The translations under genes and the position numbers were made by a program. DNA of 44,312 nt from Aquimarina megaterium XH134 (lineage in GTDB: Bacteria > Bacteroidota > Bacteroidia > Flavobacteriales > Flavobacteriaceae): the NCBI RefSeq assembly GCF_000520975.1, contig NZ_JACB01000066.1, positions 1 to 44,312 on the forward strand, in the 5' to 3' direction. Positions within the stretch are counted from its first letter, which is position 1; each line of letters begins with the position of its first letter. This document shows positions 1-7,200 of the stretch, one piece after another. Under the pieces are notes generated by a model. The model saw only the letters and a program-made list of their open reading frames with translations, was not told where the DNA came from and searched no databases.

Positions 1-20
1 AGACGCTAGCGGGAGCGGGG
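1..20. repeat. GC-rich dispersed repeat, copy A (cut by the window edge)
   Basis: A GC-rich block at the left edge contains the core CGCTAGCGGGAGCG. The same 20 bases recur at 2440-2459, and looser versions occur at 2875-2897 and 3143-3199. It is strongly richer in G+C than the surrounding toxin/immunity genes. It marks a cassette boundary, so the orphan toxin array probably continues beyond the left edge of the window. Confidence 0.75.
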
Positions 21-83
21 GGAGCTGCATTTCTACAACTCTTTTTTACTTATATAATTTATTTAATAATCAATCTTTATAAT

Positions 84-118
84 GTTTTTTTTCAAAAGCA
101 CCAGTTTGACCTATTACC
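84..118 (-). repeat. Linker remnant repeat, copy 1
   Basis: About 33 bases here are nearly identical to 2483-2515, and their right part also matches 1183-1200. Read on the minus strand they encode a peptide containing GQTGAFEK. In this copy the frame continues only a few codons (KHYKD) before a stop. I interpret it as a decayed copy of a conserved joint that once linked a larger RHS-type protein to a variable C-terminal tip. Confidence 0.65.
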
Positions 119-126
119 ATCGGGTT

Positions 127-600
127 TTAATCTTTTTTTATTATTACAAAGCCAGAAGATTTTGATAAATTATTTTTATAAGCTTTAAAAATATTTTCAA
201 TATAATTCATAATCGCTTCATCATTTAATTCTTGTTTTTTCTCCAACAATATCAAAACATTAGTTAATAATGATTTAAAATTATTTATTTCATAAAAACT
301 ATTATTATCTCTTTCTTTTAAAAGCAAAACAACAGGAGTATGACTTATAGAAATCCCAGCAATATATACACCTATTCCTTTATCAATTTCAGAATGATTA
401 CCATTTAAATTAGAAATGTAAATAGATGAATAATATTTAGATAAATCATTTTCCTTTTTAAGAATGTTTTTAGATACTAAAAACTTAGCGATTTCTTCTT
501 TGATCTTATCATTAGGCTTACCATCAATATCTTGAGCATTAATTTGAATACTAAAAACTAATGACAATAAACATATTATTGTTAGAATGTTACTTTTCAT
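127..600 (-). CDS. Secreted protein, putative immunity partner of the 1181-606 toxin remnant
   Basis: This is a 157-residue protein with a clear N-terminal signal peptide (hydrophobic residues about 5-18, cleavage near INAQ/D), so it is exported. I do not recognise a family. The mature part is rich in Asn, Lys and Ile, with a mid-protein GIGVYIAGISISHTPVVLLL stretch that may be a beta-rich core. It starts 5 bases after the stop of the upstream toxin-like ORF (1181-606), an arrangement typical of toxin-immunity pairs in polymorphic toxin loci. The immunity role is inferred from position only. A periplasmic location would suit protection against a toxin acting in the envelope or arriving through it. 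Confidence 0.6.
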   Translation of the reverse strand: MKSNILTIICLLSLVFSIQINAQDIDGKPNDKIKEEIAKFLVSKNILKKENDLSKYYSSIYISNLNGNHSEIDKGIGVYIAGISISHTPVVLLLKERDNNSFYEINNFKSLLTNVLILLEKKQELNDEAIMNYIENIFKAYKNNLSKSSGFVIIKKD

Positions 601-605
601 TTTTA

Positions 606-1181
606 TTACCTTTTATTCTCCTTTAATTCTTTAATCATTTTAACCTGAATTAGCTTTGGGATAGTTTCCGTATCTTCATTTTTCCTAGCAGTCCTTTCAT
701 TTTCATTTGTAGTGTACTCTATTTCATGAGCTACTACAGAACCTAAAACTTCACTAAAATTCAAGCCATTGATTGACTCTCCTTCAAATTTTATATCTTG
801 AGTCTCTGTAGCATCTACAACGGCATCAATTGTTTTTTCAAATAAAACTATTTTTGATTTCGAAACAGTAATATCACCAGTTTTTGCATCTAGACCTAAT
901 TCATAATTTTGAGTTTCTCCCACTATAACTTCTCCATTTTTAGGGTTGGTCTTAATTTCAGACTTAGAATCCAATTCTATTTGTATTTCGGCATCAGAAT
1001 TCACTAATTTTTGAAATTGTTCTTCTCCGGTTTTAGTTTGTCTTAGCGATCTCGCTATATTTTTATCGGTATTCGTAGCGTGTTCAGTAAAACCTCCTTT
1101 GCCATCATTTAAACTTGGGTCATAAACAAGATTACCATTTTTGTCAACCCAATCCTCTGGTCCCATACCCGTAGGGGTCAT
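606..1181 (-). pseudogene. Orphan RHS C-terminal toxin tip with a degenerate HExxH motif
   Basis: The ORF has 191 codons and begins with a sequence typical of the exit from an RHS core (GNRSNP just upstream of the ATG, then TPTGMGPEDWVDKNGN), but no RHS core precedes it. Reading upstream in frame meets a TGA within about 10 codons. Residues 152-156 read HEIEY, which resembles the zinc-protease signature HExxH with the last His replaced by Tyr. A single C-to-T change would explain TAC from CAC. The ORF has no signal peptide or promoter of its own that I can see. It lies 20 bases after the lipoprotein gene 1699-1202 and 5 bases before the secreted protein 600-127. It is probably a silent or decayed toxin cassette. 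The metallopeptidase idea is inference from a five-residue motif. Confidence 0.6.
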
Positions 1182-1201
1182 CGGGTTTGACCTATTACCA
1201 C

Positions 1202-1699
1202 TTAATCAGCTGGGGAAGACATATAAACTAATGAATGCCAGTTATTCGAAATCTTCTCATGTTCTTCTAAATATAACCCATCAAATGATTTGTGGTTTAT
1301 AAAAAGAGTATTATTATCCAAATACCCCAAATAATACATGTTTTTTCTTAAAATAAAATCATCTTGATTTATCTTAAATATAAAATTTTTGGAATCTAAA
1401 AGATAGAATTCTTTAATAGATAATTTTTTAAATAATTCTCTTAGCTTAATAAAATCATCTTCAGATAAGCGTTTGTTTTTCAAATTTCTTTTAAGGAAAT
1501 CTTCATAATTTTGAGTAAAAACAAAAGTATAAAAGATTGTAGGTCTATTTACTTCATTTTGAAAATACTCAGAATTACTTTTAATAATACTAGCGATATT
1601 ATTAAATTCAGTTTTATTTTCAGTGTATACATCTGAAACATCTTTAGTGCAAGAACTAAATATTATAAGAAAAGTAAATAATAAAATTAATTTGTTCAT
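1202..1699 (-). CDS. Lipoprotein, putative immunity partner of the 2412-1720 toxin tip
   Basis: A 165-residue protein with a lipoprotein signal peptide: hydrophobic residues 4-15, then the lipobox-like FSSC with Cys17. The mature protein is predicted to be anchored in the periplasm or outer membrane. No family is recognised. The mature part mixes charged helical stretches (FNNIASIIKSNSEYFQNEV; KLRELFKKLSIKEF) with a C-terminal aromatic segment. It follows the toxin-like ORF 2412-1720 after 20 bases on the same strand, the expected place for the cognate immunity gene. The function is inferred from context. Confidence 0.6.
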   Translation of the reverse strand: MNKLILLFTFLIIFSSCTKDVSDVYTENKTEFNNIASIIKSNSEYFQNEVNRPTIFYTFVFTQNYEDFLKRNLKNKRLSEDDFIKLRELFKKLSIKEFYLLDSKNFIFKINQDDFILRKNMYYLGYLDNNTLFINHKSFDGLYLEEHEKISNNWHSLVYMSSPAD

Positions 1700-1719
1700 T
1701 TTATATTAATTGAATTTGA

Positions 1720-2412
1720 TTAAACTCCACCACCTGCTTGACCTGCATCACCATGTCTATTTCTTTCACGACTTGTATTTGCTGGATCAAAATTATCCAA
1801 ATTATAGGGTTTTGAAGTTTTGTTTTGTGGTATATATTTTCCCGTTTTCAACTTACTTTTATCAGGTGTTCTCTTTTTAGAAGTTCTTGATGGAGAAGAA
1901 TCATCAAAAACTGTTTCTTCTTTCTCTGGTAATCGAGATCTTTTTTGATCATCACTTGGTATTTGATCATAATTTGGTGCTTCTTGTGGATCCGTAGCTC
2001 CAGCACTTTCAAAATGACTTAAAATGGCATCAAAAAGTTCATCCCCTTCAAGTCCATCAATGTCAACCTGAGATGAAAATTCATTTGAAGGTAAATCTTC
2101 ATAAGAAAAATAACTTTTATCCGCTGTTTCTCCAAAAATATATTTTTGAAGTAATTTATTCCCACTAGCAGATTCAAGACCATCCATCAAAAATTTACCA
2201 TATACCTGAACACCTGCATAATGTGCTAAATCTATCCATCCATTATCTTCTGTATAAACATATCTAATAGCATTATTTCCCTTAATACCATTAATATCCT
2301 TAGTACTAGAAAATGAACTTATTTGCTTAACCGTAGTAATACCGTAAGCTTTCCATTGGGCAATAGCTTCTTGAATAGTCCCCGATTGATTAAGTGCTGG
2401 TTCAATATCCAT
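1720..2412 (-). CDS. Orphan polymorphic-toxin C-terminal tip
   Basis: The ORF has 230 codons and no signal peptide. Its N-terminal third holds the segment GNNAIRYVYTEDNGWIDLAHYAGV, written here in two parts: GNNAIRYVYTED and NGWIDLAHYAGV. The C-terminal third is polar and basic (RTSKKRTPDKSKLKTGKY) and ends in GQAGGGV, as often seen at the end of secreted effectors. The frame is open upstream as WCQSPDG to a TAG at 2434-2436. Beyond that single stop the same frame encodes the linker peptide at 2437-2520. No catalytic motif is recognised, so the toxic activity is unknown. The downstream lipoprotein 1699-1202 is the probable immunity gene. It may be silent in its present state, because the annotated ATG has no obvious promoter. 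Confidence 0.55.
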   Translation of the reverse strand: MDIEPALNQSGTIQEAIAQWKAYGITTVKQISSFSSTKDINGIKGNNAIRYVYTEDNGWIDLAHYAGVQVYGKFLMDGLESASGNKLLQKYIFGETADKSYFSYEDLPSNEFSSQVDIDGLEGDELFDAILSHFESAGATDPQEAPNYDQIPSDDQKRSRLPEKEETVFDDSSPSRTSKKRTPDKSKLKTGKYIPQNKTSKPYNLDNFDPANTSRERNRHGDAGQAGGGV

Positions 2413-2439
2413 TCCATCTGGACTTTGACACCACTAGCG

Positions 2440-2460
2440 AGACGCTAGCGGGAGCGGGGG
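2440..2460. repeat. GC-rich dispersed repeat, copy B
   Basis: The 21 bases match copy A at the left edge of the window over their first 20 bases. The repeat contains CGCTAGCGGGAGCG and lies between the linker remnant and the toxin-tip ORF. On the minus strand it encodes the residues PPLPLAS of the mini-ORF. Confidence 0.8.
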
Positions 2461-2482
2461 ATAATCAGTATTAAAAATATGA

Positions 2483-2515
2483 TTTTTTTCAAAAGCACCA
2501 GTTTGACCCATTACC
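2483..2515 (-). repeat. Linker remnant repeat, copy 2
   Basis: Nearly identical to positions 84-118 over about 33 bases, with one substitution near the right end and one base fewer in the poly-T run. On the minus strand it encodes GQTGAFEKNH. It is the best-preserved copy of the conserved joint in this window. Confidence 0.7.
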
Positions 2516-2534
2516 CTCATTACCTATGAAAGAA

Positions 2535-2765
2535 CTATTCCCTATCATTATTTAAAAAATTTTCCAAAAGTTCATCAGATAATTCTCCTTTATACTTTTG
2601 TAATACAATGTCCGTAGCTTGATCTGTGTTTACAGGAACAACTTTTTTAATTATAAGTACTCTATCTTTTACTGATATATTATTCTTTTCAAAATACCTG
2701 TTAACCATTTCAATATCAACAGTATTTATAAATATTTCAGAAATAAATTTTATATGTTCTTTCAT
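2535..2765 (-). CDS. Small hypothetical protein, putative immunity protein
   Basis: A 76-residue acidic protein without a signal peptide, so probably cytoplasmic. It appears helical (SDELLENFLNNDRE at the C-terminus). No family is recognised. Its ATG lies 3 bases after the stop of a truncated toxin fragment (2924-2769), in the position where an immunity gene usually sits. Its length would suit a small cytoplasmic immunity protein for a nuclease-like toxin, but there is no direct evidence for that activity. Confidence 0.45.
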   Translation of the reverse strand: MKEHIKFISEIFINTVDIEMVNRYFEKNNISVKDRVLIIKKVVPVNTDQATDIVLQKYKGELSDELLENFLNNDRE

Positions 2766-2768
2766 AAT

Positions 2769-2924
2769 TTAATCTATTAGATTGATGACTGATGTGGATT
2801 GTCTTTGTCCTTTTCTTACTCCTGTATCTCTAATACCATGAAATTGTATTGTTTCAAACCCTTGCGTTTTTGCCGTCGCTCCCGTCTCACTAGTGGCACT
2901 ACAGTTTAGATAACGCAAAAAACA
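2769..2924 (-). pseudogene. 3' fragment of a toxin-tip gene
   Basis: On the minus strand an open frame with no start codon runs about 51 codons from just after a TGA (2927-2925) to a TAA at 2771-2769. It reads RYLNCSATSETGATAK and then TQGFETIQFHGIRDTGVRKG, ending VINLID. It looks like the C-terminal tail of a protein whose front has been lost. Part of its sequence comes from the GC-rich repeat at 2875-2897. The small ORF 2765-2535 follows immediately. Confidence 0.45.
2875..2897. repeat. GC-rich dispersed repeat, copy C (inverted)
   Basis: The top strand reads GTCGCTCCCGTCTCACTAGT, which resembles the minus-strand reading of copy B (CGCTCCCG...TCTCGCTAGTGGTG). It is therefore in the opposite orientation and partly diverged. 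Confidence 0.5.
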
Positions 2925-3076
2925 TCAATCTTTATATTGTATTATAGTGTCATTCTAATAATTTCTTACTTAACTATATTTACAATACACCATAGCGAAG
3001 CTAACAAAATATAATCCAGATGTATTATAAAATTTATAATTCCTACTTATCTTGCTAAAATATTGTAATCCTGATA

Positions 3077-3109
3077 AAAAAACCAGCTACATCACTGTAA
3101 CTGGTTTTT
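3077..3109 (-). terminator. Intrinsic terminator after the 3566-3204 ORF
   Basis: Read on the minus strand, a hairpin with AAAACCAG and CTGGTTTT arms and an inner TACA/TGTA pairing is followed by a run of seven T. It lies about 95 bases past the stop of the 3566-3204 ORF. Confidence 0.75.
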
Positions 3110-3142
3110 AGTATTTGTTTACTCTTACCGCTCACTCATCAT

Positions 3143-3199
3143 CGCACTAGCCAAGAGGCATAGCGGGAGCGATCAATTACTCGCTAGGAGCAGCGGGGG
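3143..3199. repeat. GC-rich dispersed repeat, copy D (composite)
   Basis: The block holds GCACTAGCC, then CATAGCGGGAGCG, then CTCGCTAGGAGCAGCGGGGG. These are the same sub-motifs as copies A-C in a rearranged, partly duplicated order. It sits just after the stop of the 120-codon ORF. Confidence 0.55.
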
Positions 3200-3203
3200 T
3201 TTT

Positions 3204-3566
3204 CTATGCAAAATAAAAGATTTCTATAAAAAGACATTTTTCATTCCTCCATTTTATCCAACCTTCCGTTATTTTCTCAGTATTAAAATCTTGATGTTTT
3301 ACTTTCATCCATTCTCCTTTAATTTCAATAGGAGATATCCTATGATTATTTGATTTTTTAGACAATATTGGTTTTCCTTTTATAGATTCTCTAATTGGGT
3401 TTTCTTCTACATCAAAACCAATCGCAAAAACACTATTTAACAAATGTTCCTCCCAAGATTGAATACTTATCAAACGATCATCTTTTAGTATATATTTAGT
3501 CTCCTCTTTTATTAAAACAGAATAAATACTATCATTAACACTATTGCTTATAGTGTTTGCCATCAT
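3204..3566 (-). CDS. Putative orphan immunity protein with an SH3-like C-terminus
   Basis: A 120-residue ORF with no signal peptide at the annotated start. The C-terminal half (PIEIKGEWMKVKHQDF and then EGWIKWRNEKCLFIEIFYFA) has the spacing of aromatic and glycine residues seen in small SH3-like beta barrels. Reading upstream in frame gives VRNPVGGVMMAN after two stop codons, so the N-terminus may be truncated and a signal peptide may have been lost. It has its own terminator downstream and lies about 200 bases beyond the RHS immunity lipoprotein, so it probably belonged to an earlier displaced tip. Family not recognised. Confidence 0.5.
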   Translation of the reverse strand: MMANTISNSVNDSIYSVLIKEETKYILKDDRLISIQSWEEHLLNSVFAIGFDVEENPIRESIKGKPILSKKSNNHRISPIEIKGEWMKVKHQDFNTEKITEGWIKWRNEKCLFIEIFYFA

Positions 3567-3601
3567 GACTCCTCCAACGGGATTTCTAACTTATCAGAAG
3601 A

Positions 3602-3644
3602 ACGTAAAAAATATATCTATGACTTTATAGATATGTGTTTACGT
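3602..3644. repeat. Imperfect palindrome
   Basis: Outer arms ACGTAAA/TTTACGT and inner arms ATATCTAT/ATAGATAT form a 43-base palindrome in the gap between the orphan immunity gene and the RHS terminator. No coding sequence is associated with it. Its role is unknown. Confidence 0.5.
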
Positions 3645-3683
3645 GATTATAAAACACAAAAAGCTTACTCATCATAACACAAT

Positions 3684-3715
3684 AAAAAAATCCACAACAG
3701 TAATGCTGTGGATTT
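3684..3715 (-). terminator. Intrinsic terminator of the RHS operon
   Basis: Read on the minus strand, the arms AAATCCACA and TGTGGATTT enclose a short loop and are followed by a run of seven T. It lies just past the stop of the immunity lipoprotein 4259-3768 and defines the 3' end of the RHS1-RHS2-immunity transcript. Confidence 0.8.
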
Positions 3716-3728
3716 ATAATATTAATCA

Positions 3729-3750
3729 AACTCGGATTGCAATCCGAGTT
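3729..3750. repeat. Perfect 22-base palindrome (REP-like)
   Basis: AACTCGGATTG followed at once by its reverse complement CAATCCGAGTT. It lies between the immunity lipoprotein stop and the terminator. Short palindromes of this kind are commonly dispersed in Bacteroidota intergenic DNA. Only one copy was noticed in this window. Confidence 0.65.
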
Positions 3751-3767
3751 ATCTGGTATCAATTTTA

Positions 3768-4259
3768 TTAATTATATTTATCCAAAGCTTTTTTTAATAC
3801 TTCTAAGAATTTTGTTTTTTCTGTACTTTGAATTTTAATTTCATCTATATTAGCTATCAGCTTATTTAGATTAACTGATTCATTAATAGGACTTTCAAGC
3901 ATTCTGTAAACTTCATCTTTATCTATTGTATTTTCTTTTCCTATAATCAATATAACGTCTATAGGTTTTGCTTCTAATACTTCAAACAAAACTTCATTTG
4001 AAAATTGGCTAAATTCTACATTATTCTTACAATCAGCAGATATTGTAGATAAAAATGCTCTAATCGATTCATTAGAAACATTCGGCAACTGTTCTTTTAA
4101 AGAAATTACTTTTTCTATATCACATTTCTTGTTACTCTCTATCGATGATATTTCTTGAGTCTCAATTTTTGATTCTTTTGCCTGATCAATATTAACTTTA
4201 ACATCGTCTTTACAAGAAACAATAAATAAAAAAGAAATTATTATTAGTTTTTGTATCAT
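3768..4259 (-). CDS. Lipoprotein, probable cognate immunity protein of the RHS toxin
   Basis: A 163-residue protein with a lipoprotein signal (hydrophobic 5-15, lipobox FIVSC, Cys16), so it should be anchored in the periplasm. The mature part is acidic and helical, with Cys46 and Cys76. Its start codon lies 2 bases from the RHS2 stop (4262), so the two are translationally close to coupled. A membrane-anchored periplasmic immunity protein fits a toxin tip that resembles a peptidoglycan-acting enzyme. No family is recognised, and the immunity function is inferred from position and localisation. Confidence 0.7.
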   Translation of the reverse strand: MIQKLIIISFLFIVSCKDDVKVNIDQAKESKIETQEISSIESNKKCDIEKVISLKEQLPNVSNESIRAFLSTISADCKNNVEFSQFSNEVLFEVLEAKPIDVILIIGKENTIDKDEVYRMLESPINESVNLNKLIANIDEIKIQSTEKTKFLEVLKKALDKYN

Positions 4260-4261
4260 AA

Positions 4262-7200
4262 TTAAAAGTGTCCTTTTAGTTGTTGTTTTCTTTGTTCTGC
4301 TTTTTGAGCATGGAAGTTTTTTGTCTTAATACTACTTCCTTCTCCCTTTAATGCTTTAACTGCATTTGTTCTTGTTGTTGCGTCTCCTCTTACAACATTA
4401 ATAGTCCCTGAAGAATTACCTGTGTTGGGGTTTGAACCTGTCCAACTAAAATTAGACCAAAATGCATCTGAACTATCAGGGTTGCAGGTTATGCACCCTT
4501 GTGACCCTCTACTATTATAATTACCATTATCACTTGCCCCATCATGTACATTTACAAGGGTCATATCAGCATCATTACCTTGTGGATCCTTACCTTCTGC
4601 TTCACGGTCTCCATTCTCATTAACGATATTTAATCCTTTTTTTGTACTACCACTATGCCCACTAACATTATTATATAGGTGCTCTCCTTCATTTAAAGTA
4701 TTATAATCTGTTGAATTATCAGAATTTGACTTTGAGTTTGGATACGAACTTGCTTCATAAGGTCCATTTACATCTCCTGTCTCTTCATTTAAAAAATAAA
4801 TTTCACCTGTATAAGTAGTTCCAGCAGTACCATTATCTTGTGGTCTTTCATCAATATCAACAACTAGTACTTTCTCTAATCCCTCTAATTCTACAGCATC
4901 AATAACTCTATTTTCCGAAAAATTGTATGGTGATTGATAACTATAGTCCTCAGCCAATGGATCAATTTGCCAGAATCTACCTATAGCAGGATCACTAATT
5001 CGATATTTCCATTCAAGAATATTTAACCCTAAATCTTCTGTAAATTCTTGACCTTGATACGTCTGATAGTTATGTTTTCTACCATTCACCTTAGAGTTAG
5101 GATGGCTTGCTCCGTAATTGATTCTCATACCAAAGGGATAGTAATCTTTAACTTCTACAACCTCATATTCTTCTACACGATTATCATTGTCCAGATCTTC
5201 CCCTGTACCTTCTAAGTCAATTTTCCCATCATTGTCGCGGTCTGAGTATGATAGTCTGATATTCCCTAAATGATCTTTAAACTGGTATACATATTTATAC
5301 CCATCAGCTTCATGCTCTACAATCCCTTCTGTATGGTTAAAGAATTCTAGTGTACCATTCTTATACACATAATTCCCAGCGTATTCTGTAATTAAAGAAC
5401 TTCCCTCTGTGGTAATCTTTTTTAATTTTACCCCAGTGGCGTCGTAAATATAGGTAATATTTCCATTATGAGAAGCATTATTTACCGTTACTGTTTTAGG
5501 GAGATTTAAATGATTATAGGTAATGCCTGTGATCCCTTTGTTTTGATCTATGATCATATTACCATTGGCATCATAGGTATAATCATTACCCGTATTGCTA
5601 CCATCTTCAAATCCACTGGCTCCATCGATTTGCTCTTCTACCGTTAAGAGTTTATTTCCAGTATCATAGGTATAGGATAGGTAATCTAAGGCTACACTTT
5701 GATTAAGGCTTCCTTTTTTATGTCTTTTTAATGATTTTAGGTTACCGTTCTTATCATAGGTAATCCCAAAAACCCTAAACCAATCCTGCTCACTATTATC
5801 CTGACTATTATAATTTGCATCGGTAATTCGATTTAAAGCATCATAACTGTATTTGTAATGTCGCTCTATATTATCATTGGCAGTTTTCCATTTTGTCTCT
5901 GTAATATTTCCATTATATAAAGCAGTAGTCCCATGTTGTGGAGTATTATAATTTATACCAAAAGCAAAAAGCTTGTTACCCAGAGCTGTACCGGGATCGT
6001 TAATTTTGGTAAGCCAACCCCGTACATTATAGCTATAATCTACCTCTTGTAATCCTCCTCCTGTTTGTTTACGTTCTAACTGTCCTAAAGCATCATAGGT
6101 ATTCGTTACAATTACCTCTGGAGTTTGGGTATCGATCTTTTGGGTTTGAGTTAGCATCCTACCCATATGATCATAGGTAAAGGTATCTATGGTAACAATT
6201 TCAGTATTATTGTCTTTCTTATGTCTAGTAGTAGTTTCTTCTACTTTACCTACAAAATCCAATTGGGTTGCTATAATATCAGTAGTATTGAGGTATTCAT
6301 TTTTACTGGCTACATAGATAGGTCTTGCTTTTTTATCATAATAGGTAACCGTGGTGATCCAATCATTAGTATCTAACACCCGTACTTTGCTTCCGGTAGG
6401 TAATGTTTTGGTTTGATCGGTGATAGCTTCGTTATATACTGTTCCCGGGTTGGTCAATCCTGCAATATCAAAAGTATAGTCATCATAATAATTGATGGTA
6501 TATACTTTATACAGCCCTCTATCTGGATAGGCATCCAGGCTATAATATGTTGGTGTTCCTGCAATACTAATAGGGGTAGTGCTTTTGGTTTCATACTGTG
6601 GATCAGTCGAAGCGTTAGCTCTTCCTTGTAATACTTTTCTTATGCTATTGTTTATTATACTTCCTGTATAGATCACCCTACCAAAGGCGTCATACTTGGT
6701 AAATAGCCATTGATCCCAAGGTTTTCCAGAGTTTCCTCTTCTTAAACCGGCATCTTGGGTAAGAATGGGCTGATCTAACCTATTATATACAATATACTCC
6801 CAATCCTTACCGGGAATCTTTTTTTCGATTAATCGGTTTCTGTAATCATAGTGGTATTGATAACACAACTCGGCAAGCTCATTGTCTGATACACCGTTAT
6901 TTGTAGTTACTTTAGGCGGGATCACATAAGTAAGATTCCCATATTTATCATATACATAATACGTATCATGCGCCTCGACTACGCTCGTTGTCCCTGTTGC
7001 TGAGTTTGAACCTGTTGCCGAGCTTGCCAAAGGTATTACTGAGCTTGTCAAAGCATAGGTGCGCTTTAATACGATCTGCCCTTGTTTGTTTTTATATTCT
7101 TTGGTGGTATGCAGATTCCCATCAGTCGGAGTCCAGTTCTCATCTTTAGTACTGGTGACATATAATTCTCCGGCAACATAATTCCTAACTTTTACTAAGT

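Larger units (their letters stand above)
2434..2520 (-). pseudogene. 28-codon linker mini-ORF ending in TAG directly before the toxin tip
   Basis: On the minus strand an ATG at 2520 opens a frame that reads MRVMGQTGAFEKNHIFNTDY and then PPLPLASR and TAG. The last residues are encoded by the GC-rich repeat. The next codons in the same frame are WCQSPDG and then the toxin-tip ORF (ATG at 2412). The conserved GQTGAFEK peptide and the single intervening stop suggest this is the joint where a full-length protein was once continuous, or where a cassette could be rejoined. Confidence 0.55.
2770..3203. other. 434-base stretch without an intact gene
   Basis: Contents seen: the truncated toxin tail (2924-2769), a GC-rich repeat in the opposite orientation (2875-2897), about 140 bases of AT-rich sequence with nothing recognisable, a terminator hairpin (3077-3109) and a composite GC-rich repeat (3143-3199). 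It reads as decayed cassette DNA. Confidence 0.6.

Noticed and set aside
606..1181. An active zinc metallopeptidase toxin
   Set aside because: The motif is HEIEY, not HExxH; there is no RHS core, no export signal and no visible promoter.
1..3700. Insertion-sequence or prophage remnant as the cause of the rearranged region
   Set aside because: No transposase, integrase or phage gene fragment was seen, and the repeats have no target-site duplications or terminal inverted repeats that I can recognise.
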